From assembly GCA_946480785.1 (NCBI GenBank), contig CAMLLD010000022.1:6166-70165 (forward strand): 64,000 nucleotides of DNA. Direction: 5' to 3'. The notes under the pieces are model-generated. The model was not told the DNA's origin, searched no databases, and saw only the letters and a program-made list of their open reading frames with translations. The position numbers and the translations under genes were made by a program. This stretch comes from an uncultured Blastocatellia bacterium. GTDB lineage: Bacteria; Acidobacteriota; Blastocatellia; Pyrinomonadales; Pyrinomonadaceae. Within the stretch, counting starts at the first letter, position 1. Every line of letters starts with the position of its first letter. Below, piece after piece: positions 20,124 through 28,381 of the stretch.

Positions 20124-21716
20124 TTACCAGGGGCGAAGTGATTCCAGATTGAAGTCAAACTTGATGGCCCGGGCGACCGGAAGCGCGGGATTGCTGTTGC
20201 GCACGCTGCTCACCGAACCGCTGGTGCTGGTCTGTGTGTTGGTCTCAACAGCTTTCGTCTTCGGCTCTTCAACCTTCGCCGGAGCGGTCTGCGCCGGAGT
20301 TGAAGTCGTGTTGTTCTGACCCGAAACCTTGTAACCGGTCTGACCCGAGATGCCTTCGCCCTTCGGTTCGACGCCGAGCGGCGAGTTGCCCTTGAGACCA
20401 TCGATGCCACGCAGCACCGGCAGGTCGTCGGTGTTGACCGGCTTGACCATGTGCGCGGTGACGATGAACATCAGCTCGGTCTCTTTCTTTTCGAACGACT
20501 TCGATTTGAAGAGCGCGCCGATGACGGGAATGTCACTCACGATCGGGATGCGCGACAGCGACTTCGTTTCGTTGTTGTCGAGCAGGCCGGCGAGTGCGAA
20601 CGATTGACCGTCGCGCAGTTCAACGCCCGTCTTCGCGCGGCGAGTTCTCAACGCGGGAACTACGAAACCGTTGAAGCGAACACCGTTCGTGAAATCGATC
20701 GTGGAAACTTCCGGCTCGAGCTCGAGACGAATGTGATCTTCGTCGACGATCGTCGGTTTGAAGTTGAGGCGGACGCCATATTCTTTCCAAACGATGGTGA
20801 TGCCGTTGTTGCCGTTACCGGTCTGAAGCACAGGCACCGGAAATTCGCCGCCGGCGAGGAAGCTCGCCTGCTGACCGTTCATCGCGATCAGGTTTGGTTC
20901 CGCCAACTCGCGGAAGGCGCCTTCCGTGCGCAGCGCGCGCAGGAACGCGCCGGTGTTGATCTGACGATTGAAGATGAATAGGTTGAGGGCCGGTTGAACA
21001 AGCGTGTTGAGAACGGCGCCCGCGGGACTGGTATCTACCTTGTCGAGAATGCTTGGGCCACCACCGCTGTTGATGTAGCCACCAGTTCCGCCCTGCGGCA
21101 GCGCGGTGTACGCCGTGCCGTAGTCGCGCAGCTTGTTGCGGTTGACTTCCGCCACGCGAACCTCGAGCTGGACCTGAGTCGCATTCGAAACCGGCGACGT
21201 CAGCATGTTCACCGTTTTAAAGCCCGCTGCTTCGACCACGCTCTGCACTTGCGCTGCCGTATTCGCATCCTTGACGCTGCCCGACATCACGACCGAACCA
21301 TTGGCCTGGCTCAAGCGAATGTCGTCTTTCGGAAACAGCGTGCGGATCTGCGAATCGATCAGTGAAAGATTGGCGCGAACGTAAACGTCAAACACGAGAA
21401 ACTGACCGCCGGTCTGTTCCCACGCGATGAAGTTGACCTGCCCGAACGCCTTGCCATTGACGAGCACCTGGTCCGGCGTGACGAGCACTGCTTCGGCGAT
21501 GTCGGGATTCGAAACCGAGAACCGTCCTACCGGCCGATCGAAATTGATGACGCGCGATTGGCCCACGAGAACGTTGACGGCGATCGCGTCTTTGTTCTGC
21601 GCGAACGACGCTTTGTAGGAGGTCTCCTGAGCGTGCGAGATGGAGTTAGCAAAGATGGTTATCAACGCCGCCAGCAATAGACTTACCCGGCGCGAAATTG
21701 GGGAACGGCTCTGCAT
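20124..21716 (-). CDS. cpaC: Tad secretin CpaC/RcpA
   Basis: 530 residues. It has a signal peptide, then the pilus-formation N domain (VNVLVGQSRVINFDRPVGRF) and a BON-like segment (VVMSGSVKDANTAAQVQSVV). The secretin core carries LEVRVAEVNRNKLRDYGTAY and the C-terminal LFKSKSFEKKETELMFIVTA. The final 90 residues are Pro/Thr/Lys-rich. Secretins form the outer-membrane channel for the Flp pilus. The gene follows cpaB, the usual order. Confidence 0.93.
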   Translation of the reverse strand: MQSRSPISRRVSLLLAALITIFANSISHAQETSYKASFAQNKDAIAVNVLVGQSRVINFDRPVGRFSVSNPDIAEAVLVTPDQVLVNGKAFGQVNFIAWEQTGGQFLVFDVYVRANLSLIDSQIRTLFPKDDIRLSQANGSVVMSGSVKDANTAAQVQSVVEAAGFKTVNMLTSPVSNATQVQLEVRVAEVNRNKLRDYGTAYTALPQGGTGGYINSGGGPSILDKVDTSPAGAVLNTLVQPALNLFIFNRQINTGAFLRALRTEGAFRELAEPNLIAMNGQQASFLAGGEFPVPVLQTGNGNNGITIVWKEYGVRLNFKPTIVDEDHIRLELEPEVSTIDFTNGVRFNGFVVPALRTRRAKTGVELRDGQSFALAGLLDNNETKSLSRIPIVSDIPVIGALFKSKSFEKKETELMFIVTAHMVKPVNTDDLPVLRGIDGLKGNSPLGVEPKGEGISGQTGYKVSGQNNTTSTPAQTAPAKVEEPKTKAVETNTQTSTSGSVSSVRNSNPALPVARAIKFDFNLESLRPW

Positions 21717-21788
21717 GATTCTGTGCTCCTTTGTTTCTAGCGATCGTCAAAGCGATCAACTTCAAGTAATGGATTGGTGATGAGTGAT

Positions 21789-22691
21789 CTATGGAAAGTC
21801 GACGCTGCGCTTCTTCGCGCCTTCGATCATTTCCACTGACGCACGCGGTGTAGGTTGAGGAGCTGGGGCCGCTGCTGGTTTCGCCACTGCCGGCGCCGAT
21901 CGATGCACAACCGGCTTGCTTTCCTGTTTCGGTTGTTCGCTCTTCAGCGCACCGGGTTCCGGAGCTGTTTTCGCGGCTTCACCCGTCAACAGAGTGCGCT
22001 TGTTGACGCCCTGCGTCTGCTCGTCGCCCTGGTCGATCTGATTGCGCATGACCAGTTGCAACTTGCCTTCGTTCGCCGCCAGCGCAAGCTTCTCAGCCTG
22101 TTCCGGGGTGACCTGGAGAGTGACAGCCTTGACGCTGTTCGCTTCACGCTCGTCTTTCGGCTTATCGATGTTCTGACCGTTTGCCAACACCTTAATGTTC
22201 TGCAAAACGATCTTCGAGACCGGGTCCTGCATGCCGGAGCCTTCGCGCGGATCGATGACGACCACCACGTCGACGAGCGTGCCGGGCTGAATGAAACCGG
22301 AGATGCCGGCCGCGTCGTCAACCTTGACGGTCATTGCGCGATACCCCTCGGGAATCACAGCCGAGAGACCGGCTGCAGTTCCTTCCGGCGCTAATCTCGC
22401 TTCGGTCACCGGCTCGCGCGCGGCGATGTTCATCACTGCAACGCGTCCCGCCAACTTTTCCGGCGCCTCGAAAGCGCCGTCGGGAGTTGATTCCGTGGGA
22501 AACTGGACCACCATCAATTGCTCCGCAATGATTTTGCTGCCGAGCGGGATCGAGACCTTCGCCACGACCACCTTTTTCAGGTTCTTCGCGTAGGCTTGCG
22601 CGCTCGACAAATACTTGCTGACTGAAACGGCAGCGAGCACTCCGAATATGAGTGCTCCTACCAGAACTATGAAAAATCGTTTGTTTCGCAT
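21789..22691 (-). CDS. cpaB: Flp pilus assembly protein CpaB/RcpC
   Basis: 300 residues from the ATG at 22691, which has GGAGAG 9 bp upstream; a TTG at 22700 is less likely. An N-terminal membrane segment (FFIVLVGALIFGVLAAVSVS) is followed by an SAF/beta-clip domain (KVSIPLGSKIIAEQLMVVQF, REPVTEARLAPEG) and the RcpC domain (VKVDDAAGISGFIQPGTLVD). The C-terminal 70 residues are Pro/Ala-rich. CpaB is a periplasmic partner of the secretin. Confidence 0.92.
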   Translation of the reverse strand: MRNKRFFIVLVGALIFGVLAAVSVSKYLSSAQAYAKNLKKVVVAKVSIPLGSKIIAEQLMVVQFPTESTPDGAFEAPEKLAGRVAVMNIAAREPVTEARLAPEGTAAGLSAVIPEGYRAMTVKVDDAAGISGFIQPGTLVDVVVVIDPREGSGMQDPVSKIVLQNIKVLANGQNIDKPKDEREANSVKAVTLQVTPEQAEKLALAANEGKLQLVMRNQIDQGDEQTQGVNKRTLLTGEAAKTAPEPGALKSEQPKQESKPVVHRSAPAVAKPAAAPAPQPTPRASVEMIEGAKKRSVDFP

Positions 22692-22743
22692 GGGGATCAA
22701 CTCTCCGTTCTGCCAGGTTTAGGCCTGGTCGTTGGCCGCTTTT

Positions 22744-23271
22744 CTAAGGGTGAAAGATCGCGATTGCGATGATGGCGCCGATGGTGATCGCCGCGCCGTA
22801 GGGAATGGTTAGACGACGATCAGCAGGAACGCTGAACTTGGGCATCTGCCACCCGGGCAGTAAGCCGACGAGAATCTGAAGCACGCGATGCATAGTGGTA
22901 GCGAAGACTCCCGATCGGACCACCGACACGAGAGCCAGCACACCGCCCGTCAGCACCACGGTGATAAAAGTCGGAAGCACAAGATGAGCACCGATCACAG
23001 ATCCGATCGCGGCGAAGAGTTTGACGTCGCCCGCGCCCATTGCTCCGAAAACGTGCAGCATGAACATTAAGACAAAAGCGAAAGCACAGCCGCCGAGGCT
23101 GTTTAGACCACCACTGAGTCCGCCTAGTATCGTGTTAAGTAAGAGTCCGGTTATGAGTGTCGCCAGCACGAATGGATTGGGAATGCGGCGATAGCGCACG
23201 TCGTGATAGATGACGAGTGCGGCCAGTGGTACGAGAAAAAATTCGAAAGCTGTGGCGGTTGGGCTAAGCAT
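22744..23271 (-). CDS. cpaA: Prepilin peptidase CpaA/TadV
   Basis: 175 residues with about six hydrophobic segments. The two catalytic aspartates of type IV prepilin peptidases are visible: ALVIYHDVRYRRIPNP and GAMGAGDVKLFAAIGSVIGA (GxGD). There is no methyltransferase domain, as is usual for Tad peptidases. It would cleave the Flp pilins and the TadE-like proteins at the inner membrane. It follows the pilin genes. Confidence 0.93.
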   Translation of the reverse strand: MLSPTATAFEFFLVPLAALVIYHDVRYRRIPNPFVLATLITGLLLNTILGGLSGGLNSLGGCAFAFVLMFMLHVFGAMGAGDVKLFAAIGSVIGAHLVLPTFITVVLTGGVLALVSVVRSGVFATTMHRVLQILVGLLPGWQMPKFSVPADRRLTIPYGAAITIGAIIAIAIFHP

Positions 23272-23379
23272 CTGACGTTGAGCCTGGGGTCTGGGAATTC
23301 AGCAAAAGGTGGCGGCGCACCTGTGGAGTTGAGCTTCACTAGGCGCGCCACCCGGCAATGGCAGTTCACTATCTGGAGT

Positions 23380-23535
23380 TCACTTGATGTAACCCGCCAG
23401 AGTATCGATCCTCGCGCCGATGTTGGCGCCCAACGTTTGGAACGCGAGGACGCATGCCAGCGCTACGAGAGCGGCAGCAACCGCGTACTCAGACAGCTCA
23501 AGCCCGGATTCGTCTTTCCAAAATGTTCTGAACAT
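23380..23535 (-). CDS. flp: Flp family type IVb pilin (copy 1)
   Basis: 51 residues from the ATG at 23535, read as MFRTFWKDESGLELSEYAVA then AALVALACVLAFQTLG. The Glu-Leu-Ser-Glu-Tyr box is the type IVb prepilin motif: cleavage before the conserved Glu and a hydrophobic helix for pilus packing. An upstream in-frame start would extend the protein by 21 residues, but these do not resemble the other two copies. It is the last of three tandem copies and the only one with Cys in the helix. Confidence 0.93.
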   Translation of the reverse strand: MFRTFWKDESGLELSEYAVAAALVALACVLAFQTLGANIGARIDTLAGYIK

Positions 23536-23585
23536 GATCGGTTCCTCCCTGCGAAGGAACTGAAGGCTTGAGCCTTCCGTTCCAA

Positions 23586-23613
23586 CGGCAGCAATCATCA
23601 GCCGCTGCTGCCG
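23586..23613 (-). terminator. Intergenic hairpin between pilin copies 2 and 1
   Basis: CGGCAGCA (23586-23593) pairs with TGCTGCCG (23606-23613) over 8 bp with a 12-nt loop. It lies between two flp genes and has no T-run after it. It is more likely an mRNA-stability or partial attenuation hairpin than a full terminator. A hairpin with the same GGCAGC arm follows copy 3. Confidence 0.55.
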
Positions 23614-23633
23614 AGTTGGTCTCGAAATGGAGA

Positions 23634-23789
23634 CTATTGAATCTTGCCCGCGAGATCGTTGATTTTCGTTGAGATATTGGTTCCCAACGCCTGAAACGCC
23701 AGGACGGCCGCCAAGGCGACTAGCGCTGCGGCGACGGCGTATTCGGATAATTCCAGACCGGTTTCATCTTGGATGAATCTCTTAAACAT
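23634..23789 (-). CDS. flp: Flp family type IVb pilin (copy 2)
   Basis: A 51-residue gene. It reads MFKRFIQDETGLELSEYAVA, then AALVALAAVLAFQALG, ending in NDLAGKIQ before the TAG. The Glu-Leu-Ser-Glu-Tyr prepilin box is present and the whole protein is nearly identical to copy 3. The ATG at 23789 follows an AAGAAGGGAC purine stretch. It is a structural pilin processed by CpaA. Confidence 0.93.
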   Translation of the reverse strand: MFKRFIQDETGLELSEYAVAAALVALAAVLAFQALGTNISTKINDLAGKIQ

Positions 23790-23827
23790 GGATTAGTCCC
23801 TTCTTTATGTTTGCCTTCGTGCCCCCG

Positions 23828-23853
23828 CCCGGCAGCAACGATGCGCTGCCGGG
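23828..23853 (-). terminator. Intergenic hairpin between pilin copies 3 and 2
   Basis: CCCGGCAGC (23828-23836) pairs with GCTGCCGGG (23845-23853), a 9-bp stem with an 8-nt loop, downstream of the copy 3 stop in the direction of transcription. No U-tract follows. It probably sets relative transcript levels of the pilin genes, as intercistronic hairpins do elsewhere; that role is inferred. Confidence 0.55.
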
Positions 23854-23870
23854 TCAATTAGTTTTTTGAA

Positions 23871-24026
23871 CTACTTGATCTTGCCGGCGAGGTCGTTGAT
23901 CTTCGTGGAGATGTTTCCACCCAACGTTTGGAACGCCAGCACTGCGGCTAACGCGACCAACGCTGCGGCCACTGCGTACTCTGAAAGTTCAAGACCGGTT
24001 TCATCACGGAAGAATTTCTTAATCAT
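23871..24026 (-). CDS. flp: Flp family type IVb pilin (copy 3, promoter-proximal)
   Basis: A 51-residue gene: MIKKFFRDETGLELSEYAVA, then AALVALAAVLAFQTLG, ending NDLAGKIK before TAG. The ATG at 24026 has a good ribosome binding site (AAAGGAG, 5 bp spacing). The prepilin Glu-Leu-Ser-Glu-Tyr box is present. As the copy nearest the promoter with the best ribosome binding site, it is likely the major pilin; that is inference. Confidence 0.93.
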   Translation of the reverse strand: MIKKFFRDETGLELSEYAVAAALVALAAVLAFQTLGGNISTKINDLAGKIK

Positions 24027-24047
24027 TGTGTGCTCCTTTGGATTCGA

Positions 24048-24323
24048 TTAGGCGTTGTTGCTTGGTGAGCCGGCAAACGTGACGCGCTGAGGACCAACTG
24101 ACCTGACCTTAGCTGGAGAAAGTTGAACCGCTCTGGCCGTGCGGCGGCCAAAGCCGTTGATTCCACTTAGAACAGCACTGGACAAAGTAAGCAGCAGCAG
24201 TAGGAGCTCGTTGTTCCGGATTCCCGCGGTCTGGATGCTGACGAGAATCGCCAGGGCCAGGAACGGAGAAAGGATGATGAGCATTACTGCGGATGCTACG
24301 TTTGTGGTGGTGTTGGTCTTCAT
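24048..24323 (-). CDS. Small two-helix membrane protein at head of Tad operon
   Basis: 91 residues. The N-terminal about 60 contain two hydrophobic segments (NVASAVMLIILSPFLALAIL and ELLLLLLTLSSAVLSGINGF), followed by a basic tail (GRRTARAVQLSPAKVR). I do not recognise a family. It starts about 50 bp after the predicted sigma-54 promoter and ends 21 bp before the first pilin gene, so it would be the first gene of the operon. Its ribosome binding site is weak. Confidence 0.6.
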   Translation of the reverse strand: MKTNTTTNVASAVMLIILSPFLALAILVSIQTAGIRNNELLLLLLTLSSAVLSGINGFGRRTARAVQLSPAKVRSVGPQRVTFAGSPSNNA

Positions 24324-24385
24324 TAGCGTATGTCTGCTTCGACTTGGTGATGCGCCGCATTGTTGTTCGCGACGAGCATGACGTT

Positions 24386-24402
24386 TACAACCGGTGTGCC
24401 AG
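24386..24402 (-). promoter_or_regulatory. Sigma-54 promoter for the Tad operon
   Basis: On the minus strand the sequence is CTGGCACACCGGTTGTA. It matches the -24/-12 consensus TGGCAC-N5-TTGC with one mismatch (TTGT) and correct GG-to-TTG spacing. Transcription would start near 24375, about 50 bp before the first gene of the operon. Directly upstream is a gene for a sigma-54 activator. GTTGACAAC (24464-24472) and GTTGACAAG (24555-24563), plus GTTGTC (24542-24547), lie 60-180 bp upstream and could be activator sites. Confidence 0.65.
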
Positions 24403-24463
24403 TAGGTCAGGTGTGAGAAGAGTGCGAATTTGCGGGTTTAGAGTGGTGAGTTTGTAGCCTCTG

Positions 24464-24563
24464 GTTGACAACGCTGGTTGGACCAAGTGAGGTGTCGAGG
24501 CGCGTTGAGAGGTTAAGTTTGAGTTTTGTTGGTGATCGTGAGTTGTCGCCGAAAGTTGACAAG
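24464..24563. promoter_or_regulatory. Possible enhancer sites for the sigma-54 activator
   Basis: Two near-identical copies of GTTGACAA occur at 24464-24471 and 24555-24562. A reversed half, GTTGTC, at 24542 forms an imperfect dyad with the second copy. The distance to the -24/-12 promoter is typical for upstream activator sequences. The rest of the 24324-24611 gap shows only a CACGGATGACACGGAT half-repeat near 24596. Function is inferred from position. Confidence 0.35.
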
Positions 24564-24611
24564 AACCGGGCCTAATGTGTCCTCCGCGGCTAAAGCACGG
24601 ATGACACGGAT

Positions 24612-26096
24612 TTACGCGCGGTATTGCATGCCGGGTTCGGTGTCTTCCTGGAGAAAGTCACCGATATCAATCGCGAGGCGTTTGAGTTTTTTGTAGAGAG
24701 TTTGCCTGGAACCGAGACCGAGAGCCTCACTCGCACGCGCGACGTTGCAATCGTGCCGCTTGAGCGTCTCGGTAATCACACGCCGCTCATAATTATCGAG
24801 CAGCTCATCAAGCCGCTCAGCCTGCGCAGCAGCACCCGGCGGACAGATACGCGCACTGATGTTTTCAGGACGAATGTAACCATCGTCTTCAGCATAAAGA
24901 ACGAGCCGTTCGATCTCAGCCGCGAGCTCGCGCACATTCCCCGGCCACGAGTACGCCTCCAAAATTCGGATCGCTTCAGCAGTGATTCCGGAAATGTGAC
25001 GCTCGTTCTTGCGCGCGTAGTGACTGACGAAATGTGAGATGAGAGTCGAGATGTCTTCCGGCCGGTCGCGCAACGCCGGCACTTTCAGTGTCAACGTAGC
25101 GATGCGGTAGTAGAGATCTTCGCGAAACAGTTTTTCCTTGACGAGTGTTTCGAGATCTTTGTGCGTCGCGGCAATGACGCGCACGTTAACTTTTCGCGGC
25201 GCGCGCTCGCCCAGCGTGTGAATCTCACCTTCCTGCAAAAAGCGCAACAGTTTCGGTTGCAGCGAAAGCGGCAAGTCTCCGATCTCATCGAGAAACAACG
25301 TGCCGTTCTCAGCAGAGCGTATCAAACCCGCCTGGTCCGACATCGCACCCGTAAACGTACCGCGCCGATGGCCAAACAACATGCTCTCGATCAATTCCGC
25401 GGGCACAGCCGAACAGTTGAAAGGAATGAACTCGCTTTCCGAACGACGACTGAGACGATGAATCGCGCGCGCGATCAGTTCCTTACCCGTGCCTGATTCC
25501 CCCGTGACGAGAATCGTGGAATTCGAGTCTTTTATACGCTCGACATTGTGCGCCACGTCCGACATCGCGCGACTGCTGAAAACCATTCCCGGCAGTGAGC
25601 TCGCAGACGGCATCGCCGTCACAGTCTTCGAGCCGACCGGAATCGTCGCCGAAGACTGATGCGCGTGGGCCAGGTGGGCCACGTCGCTCAAGGCGTTGAG
25701 ATCCTTCGCTTGTTGGATTGAGAGCGGACGAACACAGCGGCCGTAGAGCGCCGCGCCTTCGCGAATGCTGGTCGGCAACGAGAGCAACAAACAGATTGCC
25801 TGATCGCCTTCCTGCGCGGGCTGCGGACGCCCTTTGCTGGCGAACAATTCGGCGATCGTGCCTTCGGCGAGCGCGATCTCGCTTTCCTCGAGTCCTTCGG
25901 CCCAACGCAAAGTCGGCTTGCCGGCGTCCGAGGTCGCCCAGATCGATAGCCCGTAAGTGGGGGCGGTCGCCTCCACCATCAGGCTCATCTTGATCATCAC
26001 CTCGTAAAGCTGGTCTGGGCCGCCGTTCGCCGCGTCACAAACAGCTCGGATCATCGAGCTGATTGGCAGTTGGGCAGAATCCGGGGAGTCTGGCAT
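24612..26096 (-). CDS. Sigma-54-dependent transcriptional activator (GAF-like, AAA+, Fis HTH)
   Basis: 494 residues. Residues 1-160 form a GAF-like sensory region with no receiver Asp motif. The AAA+ domain has Walker A VTGESGTGKELIARAIHRLS, the sigma-54 contact loop GHRRGTFTGAMSDQAG (GTFTGA instead of the usual GAFTGA), and Walker B NGTLFLDEIGDLPLSLQPKL. A C-terminal Fis-type helix-turn-helix follows (NVARASEALGLGSRQTLYKK). It lies upstream of and in the same direction as the Tad operon, whose promoter looks sigma-54 dependent, so it is the likely activator of pilus expression. Confidence 0.92.
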   Translation of the reverse strand: MPDSPDSAQLPISSMIRAVCDAANGGPDQLYEVMIKMSLMVEATAPTYGLSIWATSDAGKPTLRWAEGLEESEIALAEGTIAELFASKGRPQPAQEGDQAICLLLSLPTSIREGAALYGRCVRPLSIQQAKDLNALSDVAHLAHAHQSSATIPVGSKTVTAMPSASSLPGMVFSSRAMSDVAHNVERIKDSNSTILVTGESGTGKELIARAIHRLSRRSESEFIPFNCSAVPAELIESMLFGHRRGTFTGAMSDQAGLIRSAENGTLFLDEIGDLPLSLQPKLLRFLQEGEIHTLGERAPRKVNVRVIAATHKDLETLVKEKLFREDLYYRIATLTLKVPALRDRPEDISTLISHFVSHYARKNERHISGITAEAIRILEAYSWPGNVRELAAEIERLVLYAEDDGYIRPENISARICPPGAAAQAERLDELLDNYERRVITETLKRHDCNVARASEALGLGSRQTLYKKLKRLAIDIGDFLQEDTEPGMQYRA

Positions 26097-26373
26097 CTAC
26101 AACTTCCTTGATTGAAACCGATTGGCGTGAGCGCAAAGCCGTCGGGCAAGAACCGCACGCTTGGAGTCTAGTTAGCCGAGGCCGACGCTGTCAACAATAT
26201 TTAACAAAAGAGGGAAGATCCGAAAAACCGCCGGATTTCCGTTCGCCACCCGTTCGCCCAAATGAGTAGTTAAGCGCCCTTAGTTCAAGTAAATGTTGAA
26301 CTTACGCGGTTAAAGCGTTGTACAGAAAAATCTTTACACGTTTTAAGCGCCGGTGCTACATTCCGCCCATATC

Positions 26374-26507
26374 GCCGCTAACTCATTGAGCGGCAATAAA
26401 TTGACAAGCCGCAAAGCACATTTAGTTGGGGCTCAGGAACCCGGGAAACCAGCTATCTTGTAGAGTTCGTCTCGGTTGGCAGTTAAGCAGTCTCTTAAAT
26501 TTTTGGT
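26374..26507 (+). other. Candidate structured 5' leader upstream of the hexomutase gene
   Basis: The 411-bp gap before the hexomutase gene holds potential competing helices. AGCGGC (26389-26394) can pair with GCCGCT (26374-26379) or with GCCGC (26408-26412). Further on are GCAAAGCACA and GGAACCCGGGAAACC, vaguely like the conserved segments of c-di-GMP-I riboswitches. I cannot fit the full consensus, so no class is assigned. Nothing coding is seen in 26097-26507. Confidence 0.3.
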
Positions 26508-27893
26508 ATGACAATTCACTTCGGAACATCAGGCTGGAGAGCCGTCATCGCCGACGAATTTACTTTCGCGGCGGTCGGCCGGGTAACTGAAGCCATCTGC
26601 GCTCAGTTTGCCGACCAGACTGATCGCCCGGTGATTATCGCTCACGACACGCGCTTTCTCGGCGAAAAGTTTGCCGCCGAATGCGCGCAAATCGTTGTGA
26701 GTCATGGGTTTGAAACGCTCGTTTGCAACGGACCGACGCCCACGCCGACGGTGGCGCACGCGATCCGTTCGCACGGCGCAATCTGCGGGATCAACTTTAC
26801 GGCGTCGCACAATCCGCCCGAGTACAGCGGGATGAAGCTCTCGACCGAGGACGGCGCTCCGGCGCTCCCGGCAGTGACTACCAAAGTCGAAGAACTGTTG
26901 GGAAATCCACCGGAAAACCCGCCGAAAAGCGCACCGAAAGAGGCGCAGAGCTTCGATCCGCGTAACGGCTATCTGGCCGACCTGGAACAGAAGATCCGGT
27001 TCGACCTGATCGGCGCCCACGGCGGTCATTACGCATACGACCCGCTCTGGGGAACGGGCCGTGGCTATCTCGATGAGCTGTTGCGCCGGCACGGCATTGA
27101 AGTCACCACGATTCATAACTGGCGCGACGTGCTGTTTGGCGGTCGGGCGCCGGAACCCGAAGCTAGTCATTTAAATGAATTGAGAGATCTGGTGCTGGCG
27201 AAGAAATGCGTACTCGGCCTGGCGACTGACGGCGATGGCGATCGTTTCGGCGTCATCGACGCGAACGGACAGTTCATCACGCCAAACCAACTGATCGCGA
27301 TTCTGTTTGACTACCTGGCCGAGTCGCGCAATTGGCAGGGAGGAGTGGCCCGCTCTGTCGCCACATCTCACTTGGTTGATCGCGTTGCGAAGTCTCGCGG
27401 GTTACCCGTCTACGAAACACCCGTGGGTTTCAAATACATCGGAGAACTGATCAATGAGGACAAGATTATCCTCGGCGGCGAAGAGTCGGCCGGCATATCG
27501 ATCAAAGGTCACTATCCGGAGAAAGATGGCCTCCTGGCGTGTCTCCTTGCAGCGGAAGCAGTCGCGGCGCGCCACGCGTCCCTGACCGATCAACTGGAAC
27601 AGCTCTTCGCGCAGGTCGGACGTCTCGAGTCGGGGCGCACGGGGCTGCAACTCACGCCGGAACTGATGCCGGTGCTGAAGGAAAAACTGAAGGAAGAGCC
27701 CACCACGATCGGTGGGCGCAAGGTGAAATCACTCAACCGTATTGACGGTTTGAAAATCATTTTTGAGGACGATTCGTGGCTGTTGGTGCGTCCTTCGGGA
27801 ACCGAACCCCTAGTGCGTATTTACGCGGAGTCAGAATCGAAAGAGGACATGGAGGTGCTACTTGAGCAAGGTCGCAAATACTTACTGGGTTGA
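26508..27893 (+). CDS. Phosphoglucomutase/phosphomannomutase family protein
   Basis: 461 residues with all four alpha-D-phosphohexomutase motifs: the catalytic phosphoserine loop NFTASHNPPEYSGMKLS, the metal loop ATDGDGDRFGVIDANG, the sugar-binding loop LGGEESAGISIKGH and the phosphate-binding loop RPSGTEPLVRIYAESE. It interconverts hexose 1- and 6-phosphates for glycogen, cell-wall or polysaccharide synthesis. Glucose, mannose or glucosamine specificity cannot be assigned with confidence. The last 32 bp overlap the next gene. Confidence 0.92.
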   Translation: MTIHFGTSGWRAVIADEFTFAAVGRVTEAICAQFADQTDRPVIIAHDTRFLGEKFAAECAQIVVSHGFETLVCNGPTPTPTVAHAIRSHGAICGINFTASHNPPEYSGMKLSTEDGAPALPAVTTKVEELLGNPPENPPKSAPKEAQSFDPRNGYLADLEQKIRFDLIGAHGGHYAYDPLWGTGRGYLDELLRRHGIEVTTIHNWRDVLFGGRAPEPEASHLNELRDLVLAKKCVLGLATDGDGDRFGVIDANGQFITPNQLIAILFDYLAESRNWQGGVARSVATSHLVDRVAKSRGLPVYETPVGFKYIGELINEDKIILGGEESAGISIKGHYPEKDGLLACLLAAEAVAARHASLTDQLEQLFAQVGRLESGRTGLQLTPELMPVLKEKLKEEPTTIGGRKVKSLNRIDGLKIIFEDDSWLLVRPSGTEPLVRIYAESESKEDMEVLLEQGRKYLLG

Positions 27894-28281
27894 CGAACGC
27901 ATCAGAGCGCAACGCGTGTTGCCCCGCCACACCAACGCTTCTCTCGCTTCAGTGCAACAGATCTCCACGGAGATCATCGGCAGCCGCGCTGAGGTACGAC
28001 GCCGCGGAGGAATAATTCCTTCGTGGGTGGTTTTCGGAATGATTCTGCTGGCTACCTCGGCCGTCTGTGTGACGGTGAACATGCGCACGCGCGCGAAGTT
28101 TCAATTAGCACAACAGCAGTTTTCCGTTATGCAAAGCGACGTGGAAACACTGCGCACGATCAATCAGTCGTTGAAAGCCGACGTCGAACAACTTCGTAAC
28201 GATCCGCGGGCCATCGAATCGGCCGCGCGCGCGAACCTCAACATGGTTCGCAGCAACGAGTATGTAGTTCCTGTTGACTGA
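27862..28281 (+). CDS. FtsL/DivIC-like septum formation membrane protein
   Basis: 139 residues. A basic cytoplasmic head (about residues 1-50) is followed by one membrane helix (SWVVFGMILLATSAVCVTVN) and a short coiled coil (FQLAQQQFSVMQSDVETLRT), then NDPRAIESAARANLNMV. This is the layout of FtsB/FtsL/DivIC proteins. The start is TTG at 27862, supported by GGAGGTG just upstream; the gene overlaps the mutase end by 32 bp. It probably acts in the divisome core, inferred from architecture. Confidence 0.72.
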   Translation: MSKVANTYWVDERIRAQRVLPRHTNASLASVQQISTEIIGSRAEVRRRGGIIPSWVVFGMILLATSAVCVTVNMRTRAKFQLAQQQFSVMQSDVETLRTINQSLKADVEQLRNDPRAIESAARANLNMVRSNEYVVPVD

Positions 28282-28381
28282 CATGTGTCGACAACTTAGG
28301 AGATTGATTTCTATGCCTGCCAAAACCTGCCCGTAGATTTTCCAGCTCGACATCCACGCAACCGGGTTCCCTTCCGAGTTG

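Noticed and set aside
28314..28337. Seven-codon reading frame after AGGAG before the mutase gene
   Set aside because: Too short to support as a gene and not adjacent to an obvious attenuator.
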